From: Prolixibacteraceae bacterium | Lineage (GTDB): Bacteria > Bacteroidota > Bacteroidia > Bacteroidales > Prolixibacteraceae | Length of the DNA stretch: 64,000 bases | Assembly (NCBI GenBank): GCA_025210775.1 | Contig: JAOARB010000025.1 | Location: 49,449-113,448 of the forward strand | Reading direction: 5' to 3' | Shown here: piece by piece, positions 1-10,929 of the stretch | Position numbering within the stretch: the stretch's first letter is position 1 | Layout of the letters: every line of letters starts with the position of its first letter | Program-made: the position numbers and the translations under genes | Notes under the pieces: model-generated | What the model saw: the letters and a program-made list of their open reading frames with translations, nothing else | The model's database searches: none | Told to the model about the DNA's origin: nothing

Positions 1-1
1 T

Positions 2-2728
2 CGTTACCGTATCAACAAGAAATTAAATCTTGATATTGATTCTGATACTCGCGTATTGACGAACCAAGATATGATCGAGATCATTAAATATCTTATTAAG
101 TTGATTAACTCTAAGACAGATATTGATGATATTGACCACTTGTCTAACCGTCGTGTACGTACTGTTGGTGAGCAAATGTATAACCAATTTGGTGTAGGTT
201 TGGCTCGTATGGCACGTACGATTCGTGAGCGTATGAATGTTAGAGATAACGAAGTGTTTACTCCAACAGATTTGATTAACTCTAAGACTTTGTCTTCTGT
301 GATCAACTCTTTCTTTGGAACGAATGCGTTGTCTCAGTTTATGGATCAAACGAACCCACTAGCGGAAATGACGCACAAACGTCGTATGTCTGCTCTTGGA
401 CCTGGTGGACTTTCTCGTGATCGTGCCGGTTTCGAGGTACGTGATGTTCACTATACTCACTATGGTCGTTTGTGTCCTATTGAAACACCAGAGGGACCGA
501 ACATTGGTTTGATTTCGTCTCTATGTGTGTTTGCTAAGATTACAGATCTAGGATTTATTTCAACTCCTTATCGTCCTGTTGAAGGTGGTACTGTGAATTT
601 GAATAATGAGGATGTTGTTTATCTTACAGCAGAAGAAGAGGAAGGTAAGATCATCGCTCAGGCTAATGCTACTTATAATGAGGAGGGTAAATTTGATAAT
701 CCTAAAGTGAAAGCTCGTTTGGATGCAGATTATCCTATGGCAGAAGGTGGTGAGGTTGATTTGATGGACGTAGGTCCTAACCAGATTGCTTCTATTGCTG
801 CATCGTTGATTACTTTCTTAGAGCATGATGATGCGAACCGTGCACTGATGGGATCTAACATGATGCGTCAGGCAGTTCCATTGTTACGTCCTCAATCCCC
901 TATCGTAGGTACTGGATTGGAGGCTCGTGTAGCAGAGGATTCACGTGTTCAAATTGCTGCTGAAAAAGATGGTGTCATCGATTTCGTTGATGGTAGTAAG
1001 ATCGTTGTACGTTATGATGCTACTGAAGAAGAACGTTTCGTTCGTTTCGGTGGTGAAACAGTTACTTATAACGTATCTAAATATAAGAAAACCAACCAAG
1101 GTACTTGTATTGACCTTAAGCCTATTGTGACGCCTAACCAACGTGTTAAGAAAGGTCAAATCTTAACAGAAGGTTATGCGACAGAAAAAGGTGAATTAGC
1201 ATTAGGACGTAACTTGAAAGTGGCCTTCATGCCATGGCAGGGTTATAACTATGAGGATGCGATCGTAATTTCTGAGCGTATTGTTCGTGAAGATGTATTT
1301 ACATCTGTCCATATTGATGAGTATTCTCTAGAGGTACGTGATACAAAACGTGGTCTTGAAGAGTTTACTTCTGATATTCCTAATGTTAGTGAAGAAGCGA
1401 CTCGTAATCTTGATGAGAATGGATTGATCCGTATTGGTGCAGTTGTAAAACCAGGTGATATCCTTATTGGTAAGATTACTCCTAAAGGAGAGTCTGATCC
1501 TTCTCCAGAAGAGAAACTTCTTCGTGCTATCTTTGGTGACAAAGCTGGGGATGTTAAAGATGCTTCGTTGAAAGCTTCTCCTTCACTTAAGGGAGTTGTT
1601 ATTGATAAGCGTTTGTTCTCTCGTGTACAGAAAGATAAAAAATCGAGATCGACAACAAAACCATTGTTGGAACAAATTGATCAAGAGTTTGAAATTCAAG
1701 CAAACCGTTTGAAAGATATCTTGGTTGAGAAGTTGTTTACTTTGGTGAATGGAAAAACATCTCAAGGAGTTCAAGATTATTTCGAAGTAGACGTGATCTC
1801 TAAAGGAACTAAGTTTACTCAAAAACTTCTTGCTGGTGTTGACTATATGTCGGTTAATGCCAATGATTGGACTACAGATGAAGATAAGAATCGTATGATT
1901 GTTTCTTTGATCCGTAACTATATCATGAAGCATAAAGAGTTTGAAGCTGTTGCAAAACGTAAACGTTATAATGTAACTATTGGTGATGAACTTCCAGCTG
2001 GGATTATCCAACTTGCGAAGATCTATATCGCTAAGAAAAGAAAGCTTCAAATTGGAGATAAGATGGCAGGACGTCACGGTAATAAGGGTATTGTATCTCG
2101 TATCGTACGTCAAGAAGATATGCCATTCCTTGAGGATGGAACTCCTGTGGATATCGTATTGAACCCACTTGGTGTACCTTCAAGGATGAACTTAGGACAG
2201 ATTTATGAGACCGTTCTTGGATGGGCTGGAATGGAATTAGGATGCAAATTTGCTACTCCTATTTTCGATGGTGCGACTTTGGACGAAATCTCAGGGTTAT
2301 GTGATGAAGCTGGTGTTCCTCGTTATGGACGTACTCGTCTTGTTAACGGTGAGACTGGTGAGCGTTTTGACCAACCAGCTACTGTTGGTGTGATCTATAT
2401 GCTTAAACTTGGTCACATGGTTGAAGATAAAATGCATGCTCGTTCTATTGGACCTTACTCTTTGATTACGCAGCAACCATTGGGTGGTAAAGCTCAGTTT
2501 GGTGGTCAGCGTTTTGGAGAGATGGAGGTTTGGGCTCTTGAGGCTTACGGTGCTGCTAATATCCTACAAGAAATCTTGACTGTGAAGTCGGATGACGTTA
2601 TTGGTAGGGCAAAAGCATACGAGGCTATTGTTAAGGGTGATCCAATGCCTACGCCAGGTATTCCTGAGTCGTTGAACGTTCTTCTTCACGAATTACGTGG
2701 ATTAGGATTGAGTGTTGACCTAGAATAA
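2..2728 (+). CDS. rpoB: DNA-directed RNA polymerase subunit beta (5' end outside window)
   Basis: The reading frame is already open at the window edge, so only the C-terminal ~908 residues of a ~1270-residue subunit are present. The beta subunit forms one jaw of RNA polymerase and part of its active centre. The rifampicin pocket lies near nt 330-405; it reads SQFMDQ, THKRR and MSALGPGG, so the Asp, His and Ser positions where resistance usually arises look wild type. Downstream are [12 protein letters not shown] and, near the end, [18 protein letters not shown], both RpoB hallmarks. rpoC follows after 75 nt in the same direction, the usual operon order. An in-frame TTG at nt 56 is internal and is not the start. 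Confidence 0.99.
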   Translation, partial: RYRINKKLNLDIDSDTRVLTNQDMIEIIKYLIKLINSKTDIDDIDHLSNRRVRTVGEQMYNQFGVGLARMARTIRERMNVRDNEVFTPTDLINSKTLSSVINSFFGTNALSQFMDQTNPLAEMTHKRRMSALGPGGLSRDRAGFEVRDVHYTHYGRLCPIETPEGPNIGLISSLCVFAKITDLGFISTPYRPVEGGTVNLNNEDVVYLTAEEEEGKIIAQANATYNEEGKFDNPKVKARLDADYPMAEGGEVDLMDVGPNQIASIAASLITFLEHDDANRALMGSNMMRQAVPLLRPQSPIVGTGLEARVAEDSRVQIAAEKDGVIDFVDGSKIVVRYDATEEERFVRFGGETVTYNVSKYKKTNQGTCIDLKPIVTPNQRVKKGQILTEGYATEKGELALGRNLKVAFMPWQGYNYEDAIVISERIVREDVFTSVHIDEYSLEVRDTKRGLEEFTSDIPNVSEEATRNLDENGLIRIGAVVKPGDILIGKITPKGESDPSPEEKLLRAIFGDKAGDVKDASLKASPSLKGVVIDKRLFSRVQKDKKSRSTTKPLLEQIDQEFEIQANRLKDILVEKLFTLVNGKTSQGVQDYFEVDVISKGTKFTQKLLAGVDYMSVNANDWTTDEDKNRMIVSLIRNYIMKHKEFEAVAKRKRYNVTIGDELPAGIIQLAKIYIAKKRKLQIGDKMAGRHGNKGIVSRIVRQEDMPFLEDGTPVDIVLNPLGVPSRMNLGQIYETVLGWAGMELGCKFATPIFDGATLDEISGLCDEAGVPRYGRTRLVNGETGERFDQPATVGVIYMLKLGHMVEDKMHARSIGPYSLITQQPLGGKAQFGGQRFGEMEVWALEAYGAANILQEILTVKSDDVIGRAKAYEAIVKGDPMPTPGIPESLNVLLHELRGLGLSVDLE

Positions 2729-2740
2729 GATATTGAATGG

Positions 2741-2764
2741 GGAAGGAGTGTTCTCACTCCTTCC
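2741..2764 (+). promoter_or_regulatory. intercistronic hairpin between rpoB and rpoC
   Basis: GGAAGGAGTG, a TTCT loop and CACTCCTTCC form a perfect 10-bp stem in the 75-nt rpoB-rpoC gap. It is followed by ATTTCAT rather than a run of T, so it is a poor intrinsic terminator. An RNA processing, stability or partial attenuation element is more likely (inference). Confidence 0.6.
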
Positions 2765-2803
2765 ATTTCATACGCTGAACTTTAAGTTTATAATATTTGT
2801 TTT

Positions 2804-5800
2804 ATGGCATTCAGAAGAGATAATAAGGTTAAAAGTAATTTCTCTAAACTATCTATCAGTCTTTCTTCTCCAGAGGAAATTCTAGAAAGATCACACGGAG
2901 AGGTTCTTAAGCCTGAAACAATTAACTACCGTACATACAAGCCAGAAAGAGATGGCCTTTTCTGTGAACGCATTTTTGGTCCTGTAAAGGATTACGAATG
3001 TCACTGCGGGAAATATAAGCGTATCCGTTATCGTGGTATCGTTTGTGACCGTTGTGGTGTAGAAGTAACAGAAAAAAAAGTACGTCGTGAGCGTATGGGA
3101 CATATCTCTTTGGTTGTTCCTGTTGCACACATATGGTACTTTAAATCTCTACCAAATAAAATTGGTTATCTATTAGGATTACCAACGAAAAAATTAGATA
3201 CAATCATCTATTACGAAAGATACGTCGTGATTAATGCCGGTGTGAAACGTGATGATGGTGTAAAATATTTGGATTTCCTTACTGAAGAAGAATATTTAGA
3301 TATTCTTGATACGCTTCCTCGTGAGAACCAAATGTTGGATGACGATGATCCAGATAAGTTTATTGCCAAGATGGGTGCTGAAGCCCTTTATGGACTTCTT
3401 GAGCGTCTAGAACTTGACACTATTTCTTATGAACTTCGTCATAAAGCGAGTACTGAGACTTCTCAGCAACGTAAGAATGATGCATTGAAGCGTCTTCAAG
3501 TTGTGGAAGCTTTCCGTGCTTCGAAGAAAAGAAACCGTCCTGAGTGGATGATCGTTAAAGTGGTTCCTGTTATTCCACCAGATCTTCGTCCTCTTGTGCC
3601 ACTAGATGGTGGACGTTTCGCTACTTCTGATTTGAACGATTTGTATCGTCGTGTGATTATACGTAACAATCGTTTGAAGCGTCTTATTGAAATTAAGGCT
3701 CCAGAAGTAATCCTTCGTAATGAGAAAAGGATGTTACAAGAGTCTGTGGATTCTTTGTTTGATAACTCTCGTAAATCGAATGCTGTTAAAACAGAGAATA
3801 ACCGTGCTCTTAAGTCTCTTTCTGATTCATTGAAGGGTAAACAAGGTCGTTTCCGTCAGAACTTGCTTGGTAAGCGTGTTGACTACTCTGCTCGTTCTGT
3901 TATCGTTGTGGGACCTACATTGAAAATTCACGAATGTGGTATTCCTAAGGATATGGCAGCTGAGCTTTATAAGCCTTTCGTTATTCGTAAGCTTATTGAG
4001 CGTGGTATCGTGAAAACAGTGAAATCTGCGAAGAAGATTGTTGATAGAAAAGATCCTGTTGTTTGGGATATTCTTGAAAATGTGATGAAAGGTCATCCAG
4101 TGCTTCTTAACCGTGCACCGACTCTTCACCGTTTGTCTATCCAGTCATTCCAGCCACGTCTTATTGAAGGTAAAGCAATTCAGCTTCACCCTCTTGCATG
4201 TACTGGTTTCAACGCCGATTTCGATGGTGACCAGATGGCGGTTCACTTACCTTTAGGAAATGCTGCAATTTTGGAAGCTCAGTTGTTGATGCTTTCTGCT
4301 CATAACCTTCTTAACCCTGCTAACGGTGCTCCTATTACTGTACCTTCTCAGGATATGGTTCTTGGTCTTTATTATATGACCAAACCAAGAAGAGGTGTTA
4401 AGGGTGAAGGATTGTGTTTCTACTCTCCTGAAGAAGTTGTGATTGCCCACAACGAAGGTAAAGCGGATCTTCACGCGATTGTTAAAGTGAAGACTTATGA
4501 CCTGAATGAAAAGGGTGAGACTGAATTACGTCTTATTGAGACTACTGTTGGTCGTATTCTTTTCAACCAATTTGTACCTAGAGAGGCTGGTTATATCGAC
4601 AAATTGTTGACTAAGAAAGCCTTGAGAGATATTATTGCTCATATCTTGAAAGTAACTGATAACGCTATTACTGCGAAGTTCTTGGATGATATTAAAAACT
4701 TGGGTTACCGTATGGCATACCTTGGTGGTCTATCTTTCAACCTTGCAGATGTGGTGATTCCAGAAACTAAATCAGAAATGGTTTCGGAAGGTTACAAAGA
4801 GGTAGAGGAAATTATGAATAACTATAATATGGGATTCATTACCAATAACGAACGTTATAACCAAGTTATTGATACATGGACTCATGTTAACGCGAAGTTG
4901 ACAAATACAGTGATGAATACTTTAAGTTCTGATAACCAAGGTTTCAATTCTGTATATATGATGCTTGACTCTGGAGCCCGTGGTTCTAAAGAGCAGATTC
5001 GTCAGCTTTGTGGTATGCGTGGACTGATGGCGAAACCTCAAAAGTCTGGATCTACAGGTGCTCAAATTATTGAGAACCCGATTCTTGCAAACTTTAAAGA
5101 GGGACTTTCTGTACTTGAGTACTTTATCTCTACTCACGGTGCTCGTAAAGGTCTTGCGGATACGGCATTGAAAACAGCCGATGCGGGTTATTTGACTCGT
5201 CGTTTGGTGGATGTTGCTCATGACGTTATTGTTTCTGAACAAGATTGTGGTACGCTTCGTGGTCTTACTGCTACGGCAATTAAGAACAATGAAGAGATTG
5301 TAGCTACTTTGTTTGAGCGTATTGTTGGACGTTGTACTGTTCATGATATTTTCCATCCATTAACTGGCGATCTTATTGTTCGCGCTGGTGGTGAAATTAC
5401 TGATGAGATTGCTCAAGTTATCGAAGAATCACCAATTGAACGTGTAGAGATACGTTCTGTTCTTACTTGTGAGTCTAAGCAAGGTGTTTGTGCTAAATGT
5501 TACGGTACAAACTTAGCTACTGCTAGAATGGCTCAAGAAGGAGAATCTATTGGTGTGGTAGCTGCTCAGTCAATTGGTGAGCCAGGTACACAGCTTACTC
5601 TTCGTACGTTCCACGTAGGGGGTATCGCTGGTAACGTTTCTTCTCAGTCTACTGTTGTATCTAAGTATGATGGTATTGCTGAAATTGATGAATTACGTTC
5701 AGTTCCATTTGTAGATGAAGATGGTAAGAATGTGGATATCGTAGTGAGTCGTCTTGCGGAATTACGCGTAGTGGACAAAAATACGAATATCACTCTTTCT

Positions 5801-7060
5801 ACTCACTCTCTTCCTTATGGTTCGAAATTGTTCATGAAAGAAGGACAAGAGATCTCTAAGAACGATATGATTTGTGAATGGGACCCTTATAATGGTGTAA
5901 TCATTACCGAATATGAAGGTCGTATTGAATTTGCAGATCTAGAAGATGGTATTACTTACCGTGAAGAATCGGATGAGCAAACAGGTTTTGCTGAGAAGGT
6001 GATTATTGAGAACCGTGATAGAACTAAAAACCCAAGTTTACGTATTGTAGACGAGAATGGTGAGTTGTTGAAAATTTATAACCTTCCTGTTGGTGGTCAC
6101 GTTAACGTAGACGAAGGACAGACGGTTACTAAAGGTGTGGTTCTTGTTAAGATTCCTCGTGCTTCTGGTAAAGCGGGTGATATCACCGGTGGTCTTCCTC
6201 GTGTTACTGAGTTGTTTGAGGCTCGTAACCCTTCTAACCCAGCTGTAGTTTCTGAGGTTGATGGTGAGGTTAGCTTCGGTAAAATCAAGCGTGGTAATCG
6301 CGAGATTATTGTAACAACACGTTTGAATGATATCAAAAAGTATTTGGTACCTCTTTCTCGTCAGATTCTTGTACAAGAAAATGACTATGTTCGTGCTGGT
6401 ACTCCTCTTTCTGATGGAGCAATCACTCCTTCTGATATCTTACGTATTGAAGGACCTACAAAAGTACAAGAGTACATTGTAAATGAGGTTCAAGACGTAT
6501 ATCGTATGCAGGGTGTGAAGATTAATGACAAGCACTTCGAGGTTATTGTTCGTCAGATGATGCGTAAAGTAGAGATTGATGATCCGGGAGATACTAAATT
6601 CCTAGAGCGTCACTTGATTGATAAGCATGAATTTATGAAAGAGAATGACTGGATCTATGACAAGAAAGTGATCTTAGATTCTGGTGATTCAGAAAATTTC
6701 AAACCGGGTATGATCGTTACTGCACGTCAGTTGCGTGATGAGAATTCTCAGTTGCGTCGTAAAGATTTGAAATTAATCGAATCTAGAGATGCTGTTCCTG
6801 CTACATCTGGTCAGATCCTACAAGGTATTACACGTGCAGCACTTCAAACGAAGAGTTGGATGTCAGCTGCATCGTTCCAGGAGACAACTAAAGTCTTGAA
6901 CGAAGCTGCTATCAACGGTAAAGTTGATAACCTTGAAGGTATGAAAGAGAATGTAATCTGTGGTCATTTGATCCCTGCAGGTACGGGACGTAAGTTGTAC
7001 CGTAACTTAGTAGTTGGTTCAAAAGAAGACTATGATAGATTAGTTGAATCTAAAGGATAA
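2804..7060 (+). CDS. rpoC: DNA-directed RNA polymerase subunit beta'
   Basis: Full-length 1418-residue largest catalytic subunit of RNA polymerase. The N-terminal zinc ribbon has CHCGKYKRI and CDRCG (residues ~66-87). The Mg-binding catalytic loop NADFDGDQ is at about residue 470. The trigger-loop/bridge-helix region contains [20 protein letters not shown], and a second zinc site includes [13 protein letters not shown]. The C-terminus has the usual [18 protein letters not shown] block. Length and gene order match Bacteroidota RpoC. The ATG at 2804 fits the conserved [10 protein letters not shown] start. It is co-transcribed with rpoB and followed after 9 nt by the DUF3467 gene. Confidence 0.99.
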   Translation: MAFRRDNKVKSNFSKLSISLSSPEEILERSHGEVLKPETINYRTYKPERDGLFCERIFGPVKDYECHCGKYKRIRYRGIVCDRCGVEVTEKKVRRERMGHISLVVPVAHIWYFKSLPNKIGYLLGLPTKKLDTIIYYERYVVINAGVKRDDGVKYLDFLTEEEYLDILDTLPRENQMLDDDDPDKFIAKMGAEALYGLLERLELDTISYELRHKASTETSQQRKNDALKRLQVVEAFRASKKRNRPEWMIVKVVPVIPPDLRPLVPLDGGRFATSDLNDLYRRVIIRNNRLKRLIEIKAPEVILRNEKRMLQESVDSLFDNSRKSNAVKTENNRALKSLSDSLKGKQGRFRQNLLGKRVDYSARSVIVVGPTLKIHECGIPKDMAAELYKPFVIRKLIERGIVKTVKSAKKIVDRKDPVVWDILENVMKGHPVLLNRAPTLHRLSIQSFQPRLIEGKAIQLHPLACTGFNADFDGDQMAVHLPLGNAAILEAQLLMLSAHNLLNPANGAPITVPSQDMVLGLYYMTKPRRGVKGEGLCFYSPEEVVIAHNEGKADLHAIVKVKTYDLNEKGETELRLIETTVGRILFNQFVPREAGYIDKLLTKKALRDIIAHILKVTDNAITAKFLDDIKNLGYRMAYLGGLSFNLADVVIPETKSEMVSEGYKEVEEIMNNYNMGFITNNERYNQVIDTWTHVNAKLTNTVMNTLSSDNQGFNSVYMMLDSGARGSKEQIRQLCGMRGLMAKPQKSGSTGAQIIENPILANFKEGLSVLEYFISTHGARKGLADTALKTADAGYLTRRLVDVAHDVIVSEQDCGTLRGLTATAIKNNEEIVATLFERIVGRCTVHDIFHPLTGDLIVRAGGEITDEIAQVIEESPIERVEIRSVLTCESKQGVCAKCYGTNLATARMAQEGESIGVVAAQSIGEPGTQLTLRTFHVGGIAGNVSSQSTVVSKYDGIAEIDELRSVPFVDEDGKNVDIVVSRLAELRVVDKNTNITLSTHSLPYGSKLFMKEGQEISKNDMICEWDPYNGVIITEYEGRIEFADLEDGITYREESDEQTGFAEKVIIENRDRTKNPSLRIVDENGELLKIYNLPVGGHVNVDEGQTVTKGVVLVKIPRASGKAGDITGGLPRVTELFEARNPSNPAVVSEVDGEVSFGKIKRGNREIIVTTRLNDIKKYLVPLSRQILVQENDYVRAGTPLSDGAITPSDILRIEGPTKVQEYIVNEVQDVYRMQGVKINDKHFEVIVRQMMRKVEIDDPGDTKFLERHLIDKHEFMKENDWIYDKKVILDSGDSENFKPGMIVTARQLRDENSQLRRKDLKLIESRDAVPATSGQILQGITRAALQTKSWMSAASFQETTKVLNEAAINGKVDNLEGMKENVICGHLIPAGTGRKLYRNLVVGSKEDYDRLVESKG

Positions 7061-7069
7061 TATATAGTT

Positions 7070-7384
7070 ATGAATAGAGAAGAGAATCAATCAATAAGTA
7101 TCGAGTTACCTGAAGAGGTAGCGGAAGGTACATATTCAAACCTAGCAGTGATTTCTCACTCTAGTTCTGAGTTTGTAATGGATTTCATTAGAATGATGCC
7201 AGGCGTTGAAAAGGCGAAAGTTAAATCGCGTGTGGTTATGTGCCCAGAACATGCAAAACGACTATTATTGACGTTAGAAGAAAACATTCGTAGATATGAA
7301 GCAATGCATGGTCCGATAAAACTTCAAGGGGAGCCTGATATGCCTCCTCCAATGAATTTTGGAGGTCCTGCTGCTCAAGCATAA
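7070..7384 (+). CDS. DUF3467 family protein
   Basis: A 104-residue soluble protein starting 9 nt after rpoC, so probably the last gene of the rpoBC transcript. The core SNLAVISHSSSEFVMDFIRM and the segment KSRVVMCPEHAKRLLLTL are what I recognise as DUF3467, a small family often found directly after rpoC in Bacteroidota. The function is unknown; the position suggests a link to transcription (inference). No signal peptide or membrane segment is visible. The C-terminus is Pro/Met/Gly rich (MPPPMNFGGPAAQA). A strong terminator begins 3 nt after the stop codon. Confidence 0.9.
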   Translation: MNREENQSISIELPEEVAEGTYSNLAVISHSSSEFVMDFIRMMPGVEKAKVKSRVVMCPEHAKRLLLTLEENIRRYEAMHGPIKLQGEPDMPPPMNFGGPAAQA

Positions 7385-7387
7385 TTT

Positions 7388-7423
7388 AAAAAGGAGATAC
7401 TCACTGAGTATCTCCTTTTTTTA
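7388..7423 (+). terminator. intrinsic terminator of the rpoBC-DUF3467 operon
   Basis: GGAGATACTCA and TGAGTATCTCC form a perfect 11-bp stem around a single C, flanked by A5 and a T7 tract. It lies immediately after the DUF3467 stop. From here to the facing terminator at 7645 (~220 nt) I see no gene, only a 12-bp palindrome, TTTGACGTCAAA, near 7489-7500. Confidence 0.95.
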
Positions 7424-7644
7424 GCCTTAATCGAGAGGTTATGACATTATTGTATCTATTGGTAGTGTATGTGCTAAGTTATTTATGTTTTGACGTCAAA
7501 TTGATTGGAGGCCTAGACTCATTTAATCCCACTTTTTTCTACATCTTCATAGAACTATTGATCTAAATAGGTTAATTTGTTCTACTCTTTCACTCTTTGT
7601 TGATATTTTACTTCTTATCCTGAATCGATCTTGATGATCGATAT

Positions 7645-7676
7645 AAAAAAAACGACCTCTCAATATGAGAAGTCGT
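7645..7676 (-). terminator. intrinsic terminator of the thioredoxin gene
   Basis: Read on the minus strand, ACGAC-t-TCTCA pairs with TGAGA-g-GTCGT (10 pairs plus one mismatch), followed by a run of eight T. It starts 26 nt past the stop of the thioredoxin gene at 7702. Confidence 0.85.
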
Positions 7677-7701
7677 CTTTCAGTTTCTTTAAATTATACT
7701 A

Positions 7702-8130
7702 TTATTTAAGCTTATTTACTTGGGTGTTTAGTTGTTCTTTAGTATGAACACCTGACCCTTTCCATGCAACCTTTTTATTCTTAAAAATATAAAGTGATGG
7801 GATAGAACGAATTTGGTATTTTTTAGCTATTGTTTTGTTTTTATCCACATCGACCTTTATAACCAATACCTTGCCTTTATTTTCTTCGGCAAACTCTTTA
7901 AGAATTGGAGCTTGTCTTTTACAAGGACCACACCAAGTAGCATAGAAATCTACTACTACAGGTAGGTTTGTTTGAAGAAGTTTATCAAAAGATTGATTCT
8001 TTTCATTAAACTCAATTTCTACTTCATTCGCTCCTGTTGCTTGTGCTGTAGCCATAAGAGGTTTAGCATTTACTATTTGTGTAGTAAATGAAAATACAGC
8101 GATAAGTGCAATTAATAAAGATTTTTTCAT
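7702..8130 (-). CDS. secreted thioredoxin-fold protein
   Basis: A small thiol-disulfide oxidoreductase with the classical ATWCGPC active site and the cis-Pro motif RSIPSLYIF. I chose the ATG at 8130 because it begins a clean signal peptide (MKKSLLIALIAVFSF, cut near VNAKP). An upstream in-frame ATG at 8208 would add 26 unlikely residues. After the signal peptide come ~30 linker residues and one ~100-residue Trx domain (VVVDFYATWCGPCKRQAPIL). It probably acts in the periplasm, reducing or isomerising disulfides. It is a single-gene unit with its own terminator. It is shorter than TlpA/ResA proteins and lacks their extra insertion, so it is closer to TrxA. Confidence 0.88.
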   Translation of the reverse strand: MKKSLLIALIAVFSFTTQIVNAKPLMATAQATGANEVEIEFNEKNQSFDKLLQTNLPVVVDFYATWCGPCKRQAPILKEFAEENKGKVLVIKVDVDKNKTIAKKYQIRSIPSLYIFKNKKVAWKGSGVHTKEQLNTQVNKLK

Positions 8131-8481
8131 TTTGTCGAATAATTGTTTGATGATGGAAATATATAAAAAAAATAGCACCTTGATACGTTGTTCATTAAGA
8201 TTAAGCATTGTTTAACTTAGAATTCTTAAGAAATTGTTACTTTTTAATAATTGTTGTACCTATTAACTTTATTAATTAAACAGGCAGAGTCAGATTATGT
8301 TCTAATATTCTTAATTTATTGTCAATGTAATGGTTATGATTTTATTGCCTTTTTAGGTTGAATAGAGTTTATGTTTTTTATGTTATATCGTTCTAATAAC
8401 TGTTTTTTGATACCTTATTTTTATATGAATCTTATTATTTTTAGTCAATAATAACAAAGTGATTTTCTTAAAATAGAGAAT

Positions 8482-10149
8482 ATGACAGATATAGAGATTG
8501 CTCAGGGAATAGAGATGAAACCTATTACAGAAATAGGTGCGAAACTCGGAATTGACAATGATAAAATGGAATTCTATGGTAAGTATAAAGCCAAGTTACC
8601 ATTAGATTTAATTGACGACTCTTCATGTGAAAAAAATAAGTTGATATTAGTTTCCGCTATTTCACCAACGCCTGCTGGTGAAGGAAAAACAACTGTTTCT
8701 ATTGGTCTGTCACAAGCTTTATGTCGAAGAGACAAAAATGCTACTGCTGTTTTAAGAGAGCCTTCATTAGGTCCTGTTTTTGGCATTAAAGGCGGAGCTA
8801 CTGGAGGTGGTTGGTCTCAAGTGCTTCCAATGGAGGATATCAATCTACATTTTACAGGAGATTTCTCTGCAATAGAGAAAGCGAATAACTTGTTGGCTGC
8901 CTTGATTGATAATAATATTCAAAGTAAGACTAGATCACTTGGAATTGATCCGCGCACAGTGGAGTGGAAGCGAGTGATGGATATGAATGATCGTACATTA
9001 AGAAATATTGTTGTTGGATTAGGTGGCACAACATCAGGAGTTCCAAGAGAGACAGGTTTTGACATTACAGCTGCTTCAGAAGTAATGGCAATCTTGTGTT
9101 TGGCTACAAGCTTCTCTGATCTAAAGGAGCGTTTGGGTAATATCTTTATTGGATTTACTTTCTCCGGAGATCCTATATATGCAAGAGATTTAAATGCAGA
9201 AGGAGCTATGGCTTCCTTACTAAAAGATGCAATTAAACCGAATTTAGTACAAACAATAGAAGGAACTCCAGCGATTATTCATGGTGGCCCTTTTGCTAAT
9301 ATAGCCCAAGGAACGAATTCCATTCTTGCGACTAAGGTAGGATTGTCTTTATCTGATTATGTGGTTACAGAGGCAGGTTTTGGCTTTGATCTAGGTGCAG
9401 AGAAATTTATTGATATTAAATGTCAATATGGTGGACTTTCTCCTGATGCCGTAGTATTGGTTGCTACAGTAAGAGCTTTGAAATATCATGGAGGTAAAGA
9501 TGTAAAAGAGCTTACCAATGAGGATTTAGATGCTTTAAGAAATGGATTGCCAAATCTTGAGAAGCATTTAGAGAATATGTTCCTTTTTAGTAAGAATCCT
9601 ATTGTTGCCATAAATAAGTTCCCTACAGATACTGATGAAGAGATTGAGCTAATTCTCGCTACTTGTCGTAAAATGGGAGTAAGAGCTACGGCTGTTGATA
9701 TTTGGGCAAAAGGAGGAGAAGGAGGACTTGAGCTAGCAGATATTGTAATGGATGTTTGTGATAATAATAATGAGAAGGTAGAGCCATTATATGATTGGAA
9801 TTGGTCCATAGAGGAAAAAATCAAGACCATCGCTTCTAAAGTATATGGTGCTAGTGCTGTGGACTATACTGCACAAGCGAAGAAGGATCTTAAGAAGATT
9901 GCAAAATTAGGTCTTGAGAAACTTCCTGTATGTATTGCCAAGACCCAAAAGAGTTTATCGGACAATCCTAAACTTCTCGGGCGACCGAAAGATTTTGTAG
10001 TAACCGTTCGAAGCATTGAAATTTCTTCAGGTGCAGGTTTTGTTGTTCCAATTACAGGTAGTATTATGAGAATGCCAGGACTACCTGCTACTCCTGCAGC
10101 AGAGAAAATCAACATCTCTGATGATGGAGAAATCTCTGGTTTGTTCTAA
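8482..10149 (+). CDS. fhs: formate--tetrahydrofolate ligase
   Basis: Makes 10-formyl-THF from formate, THF and ATP, feeding purine and formyl-Met synthesis; the enzyme is common in anaerobes. At 555 residues it has the family's usual length. It shows the P-loop SPTPAGEGKTT (residues ~61-71), LREPSLGPVFGIKGGATGGG, the GFDITAASEVMAILCLA block and TEAGFGFDLGAEKF. The start fits the expected N-terminus. It is monocistronic: 350 nt of AT-rich DNA lies upstream without a clear promoter match, and a long perfect terminator stem follows. Confidence 0.97.
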   Translation: MTDIEIAQGIEMKPITEIGAKLGIDNDKMEFYGKYKAKLPLDLIDDSSCEKNKLILVSAISPTPAGEGKTTVSIGLSQALCRRDKNATAVLREPSLGPVFGIKGGATGGGWSQVLPMEDINLHFTGDFSAIEKANNLLAALIDNNIQSKTRSLGIDPRTVEWKRVMDMNDRTLRNIVVGLGGTTSGVPRETGFDITAASEVMAILCLATSFSDLKERLGNIFIGFTFSGDPIYARDLNAEGAMASLLKDAIKPNLVQTIEGTPAIIHGGPFANIAQGTNSILATKVGLSLSDYVVTEAGFGFDLGAEKFIDIKCQYGGLSPDAVVLVATVRALKYHGGKDVKELTNEDLDALRNGLPNLEKHLENMFLFSKNPIVAINKFPTDTDEEIELILATCRKMGVRATAVDIWAKGGEGGLELADIVMDVCDNNNEKVEPLYDWNWSIEEKIKTIASKVYGASAVDYTAQAKKDLKKIAKLGLEKLPVCIAKTQKSLSDNPKLLGRPKDFVVTVRSIEISSGAGFVVPITGSIMRMPGLPATPAAEKINISDDGEISGLF

Positions 10150-10175
10150 TGTATAATCGTTTTATTTAATGATTT

Positions 10176-10224
10176 GCTAAAATATTATGCTATGTCGTTA
10201 TAGCATAATATTTTAGCTTTTTTT
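10176..10224 (+). terminator. intrinsic terminator of fhs
   Basis: GCTAAAATATTATGCTA and TAGCATAATATTTTAGC form a perfect 17-bp stem with an 8-nt loop, followed by T7. It starts 26 nt after the fhs stop. Confidence 0.93.
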
Positions 10225-10255
10225 ATCTTCACCCTGACACCCAAAAACTATAATC

Positions 10256-10885
10256 ATGGCTAAAATTATTGCATTCAGTGGTAGTCCACGTAAAGGTGGA
10301 AATACCGATCTTTTATTAACACACTTACTCAATATACTCAAATCAAATGGACACGAAGTAGAGCTGGTTCGTTTAGAGCGTTCAAAGATCAAAGGTTGTA
10401 TGGCTTGTGGGGTATGTCGAGAGAAGAAGGATCTAAAATGTTATTCTGGAAATGATTTTCTTAATGGATGTATTGCCAAGATGGTAGATGCTGATGCTAT
10501 CATTCTAGGTTCTCCTGTCTATTTTGCAAATATTACAACAGAGATGAAAGCATTAATTGATGTTGCAGGGTATGTTACTAGAGGTGCTGGTCATCTTCTT
10601 GCCAAGAAAGTAGGGGCTTCTGTTGTTGCAGTTCGTAGAGCAGGAGAGATTTCTGCTTTCGATGCAATGAACAATTTTTTCTTAATTAACCAGATGATTG
10701 TTCCTGGTAGTAGTTATTGGAATATTGCTCAAGGAAAGAAACCTGGAGATGTCCTCAAAGATGAAGAGGGGTTGGCAACAATTCAAACCCTTGCAGAGAA
10801 CATGTCATGGTTGTTAGATAAAATTGTACCACCAAAGAAAAAGACAAAGATTGATAAGGTAGTAGATCAGCCTACACTGTTTTAA
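10256..10885 (+). CDS. iron-sulfur flavoprotein (NADPH-dependent FMN reductase family)
   Basis: A 209-residue flavodoxin-fold protein. The N-terminus MAKIIAFSGSPRKGGNTD is the FMN phosphate-binding loop of this family. It is followed by the compact cluster CMACGVC then KC (C-x2-C-x2-C-x7-C, residues ~48-62), which matches the [4Fe-4S] motif of archaeal/clostridial iron-sulfur flavoproteins (Isf). GSPVYFANITTEMKALID is the second FMN contact region. The likely role is low-potential electron transfer or quinone/oxidant reduction in an anaerobe; the exact partner is unknown. Its own terminator follows, shared with the convergent cysK gene. Confidence 0.85.
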   Translation: MAKIIAFSGSPRKGGNTDLLLTHLLNILKSNGHEVELVRLERSKIKGCMACGVCREKKDLKCYSGNDFLNGCIAKMVDADAIILGSPVYFANITTEMKALIDVAGYVTRGAGHLLAKKVGASVVAVRRAGEISAFDAMNNFFLINQMIVPGSSYWNIAQGKKPGDVLKDEEGLATIQTLAENMSWLLDKIVPPKKKTKIDKVVDQPTLF

Positions 10886-10890
10886 AAAGA

Positions 10891-10924
10891 AGAGAATGTC
10901 TAAGCTTATAGACATTCTCTTTTT
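10891..10924. terminator. bidirectional terminator between the flavoprotein gene and cysK
   Basis: AGAGAATGTCTA and TAGACATTCTCT form a 12-bp perfect stem with a 6-nt loop, with T4 on the plus side and an A/T-rich tract on the other. It sits between two convergent stop codons. Confidence 0.88.
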
Positions 10925-10929
10925 ACTTT

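Noticed and set aside
7489..7500. TTTGACGTCAAA palindrome as a regulatory operator
   Set aside because: It lies between two convergent terminators with no promoter nearby, so no regulated gene can be named.
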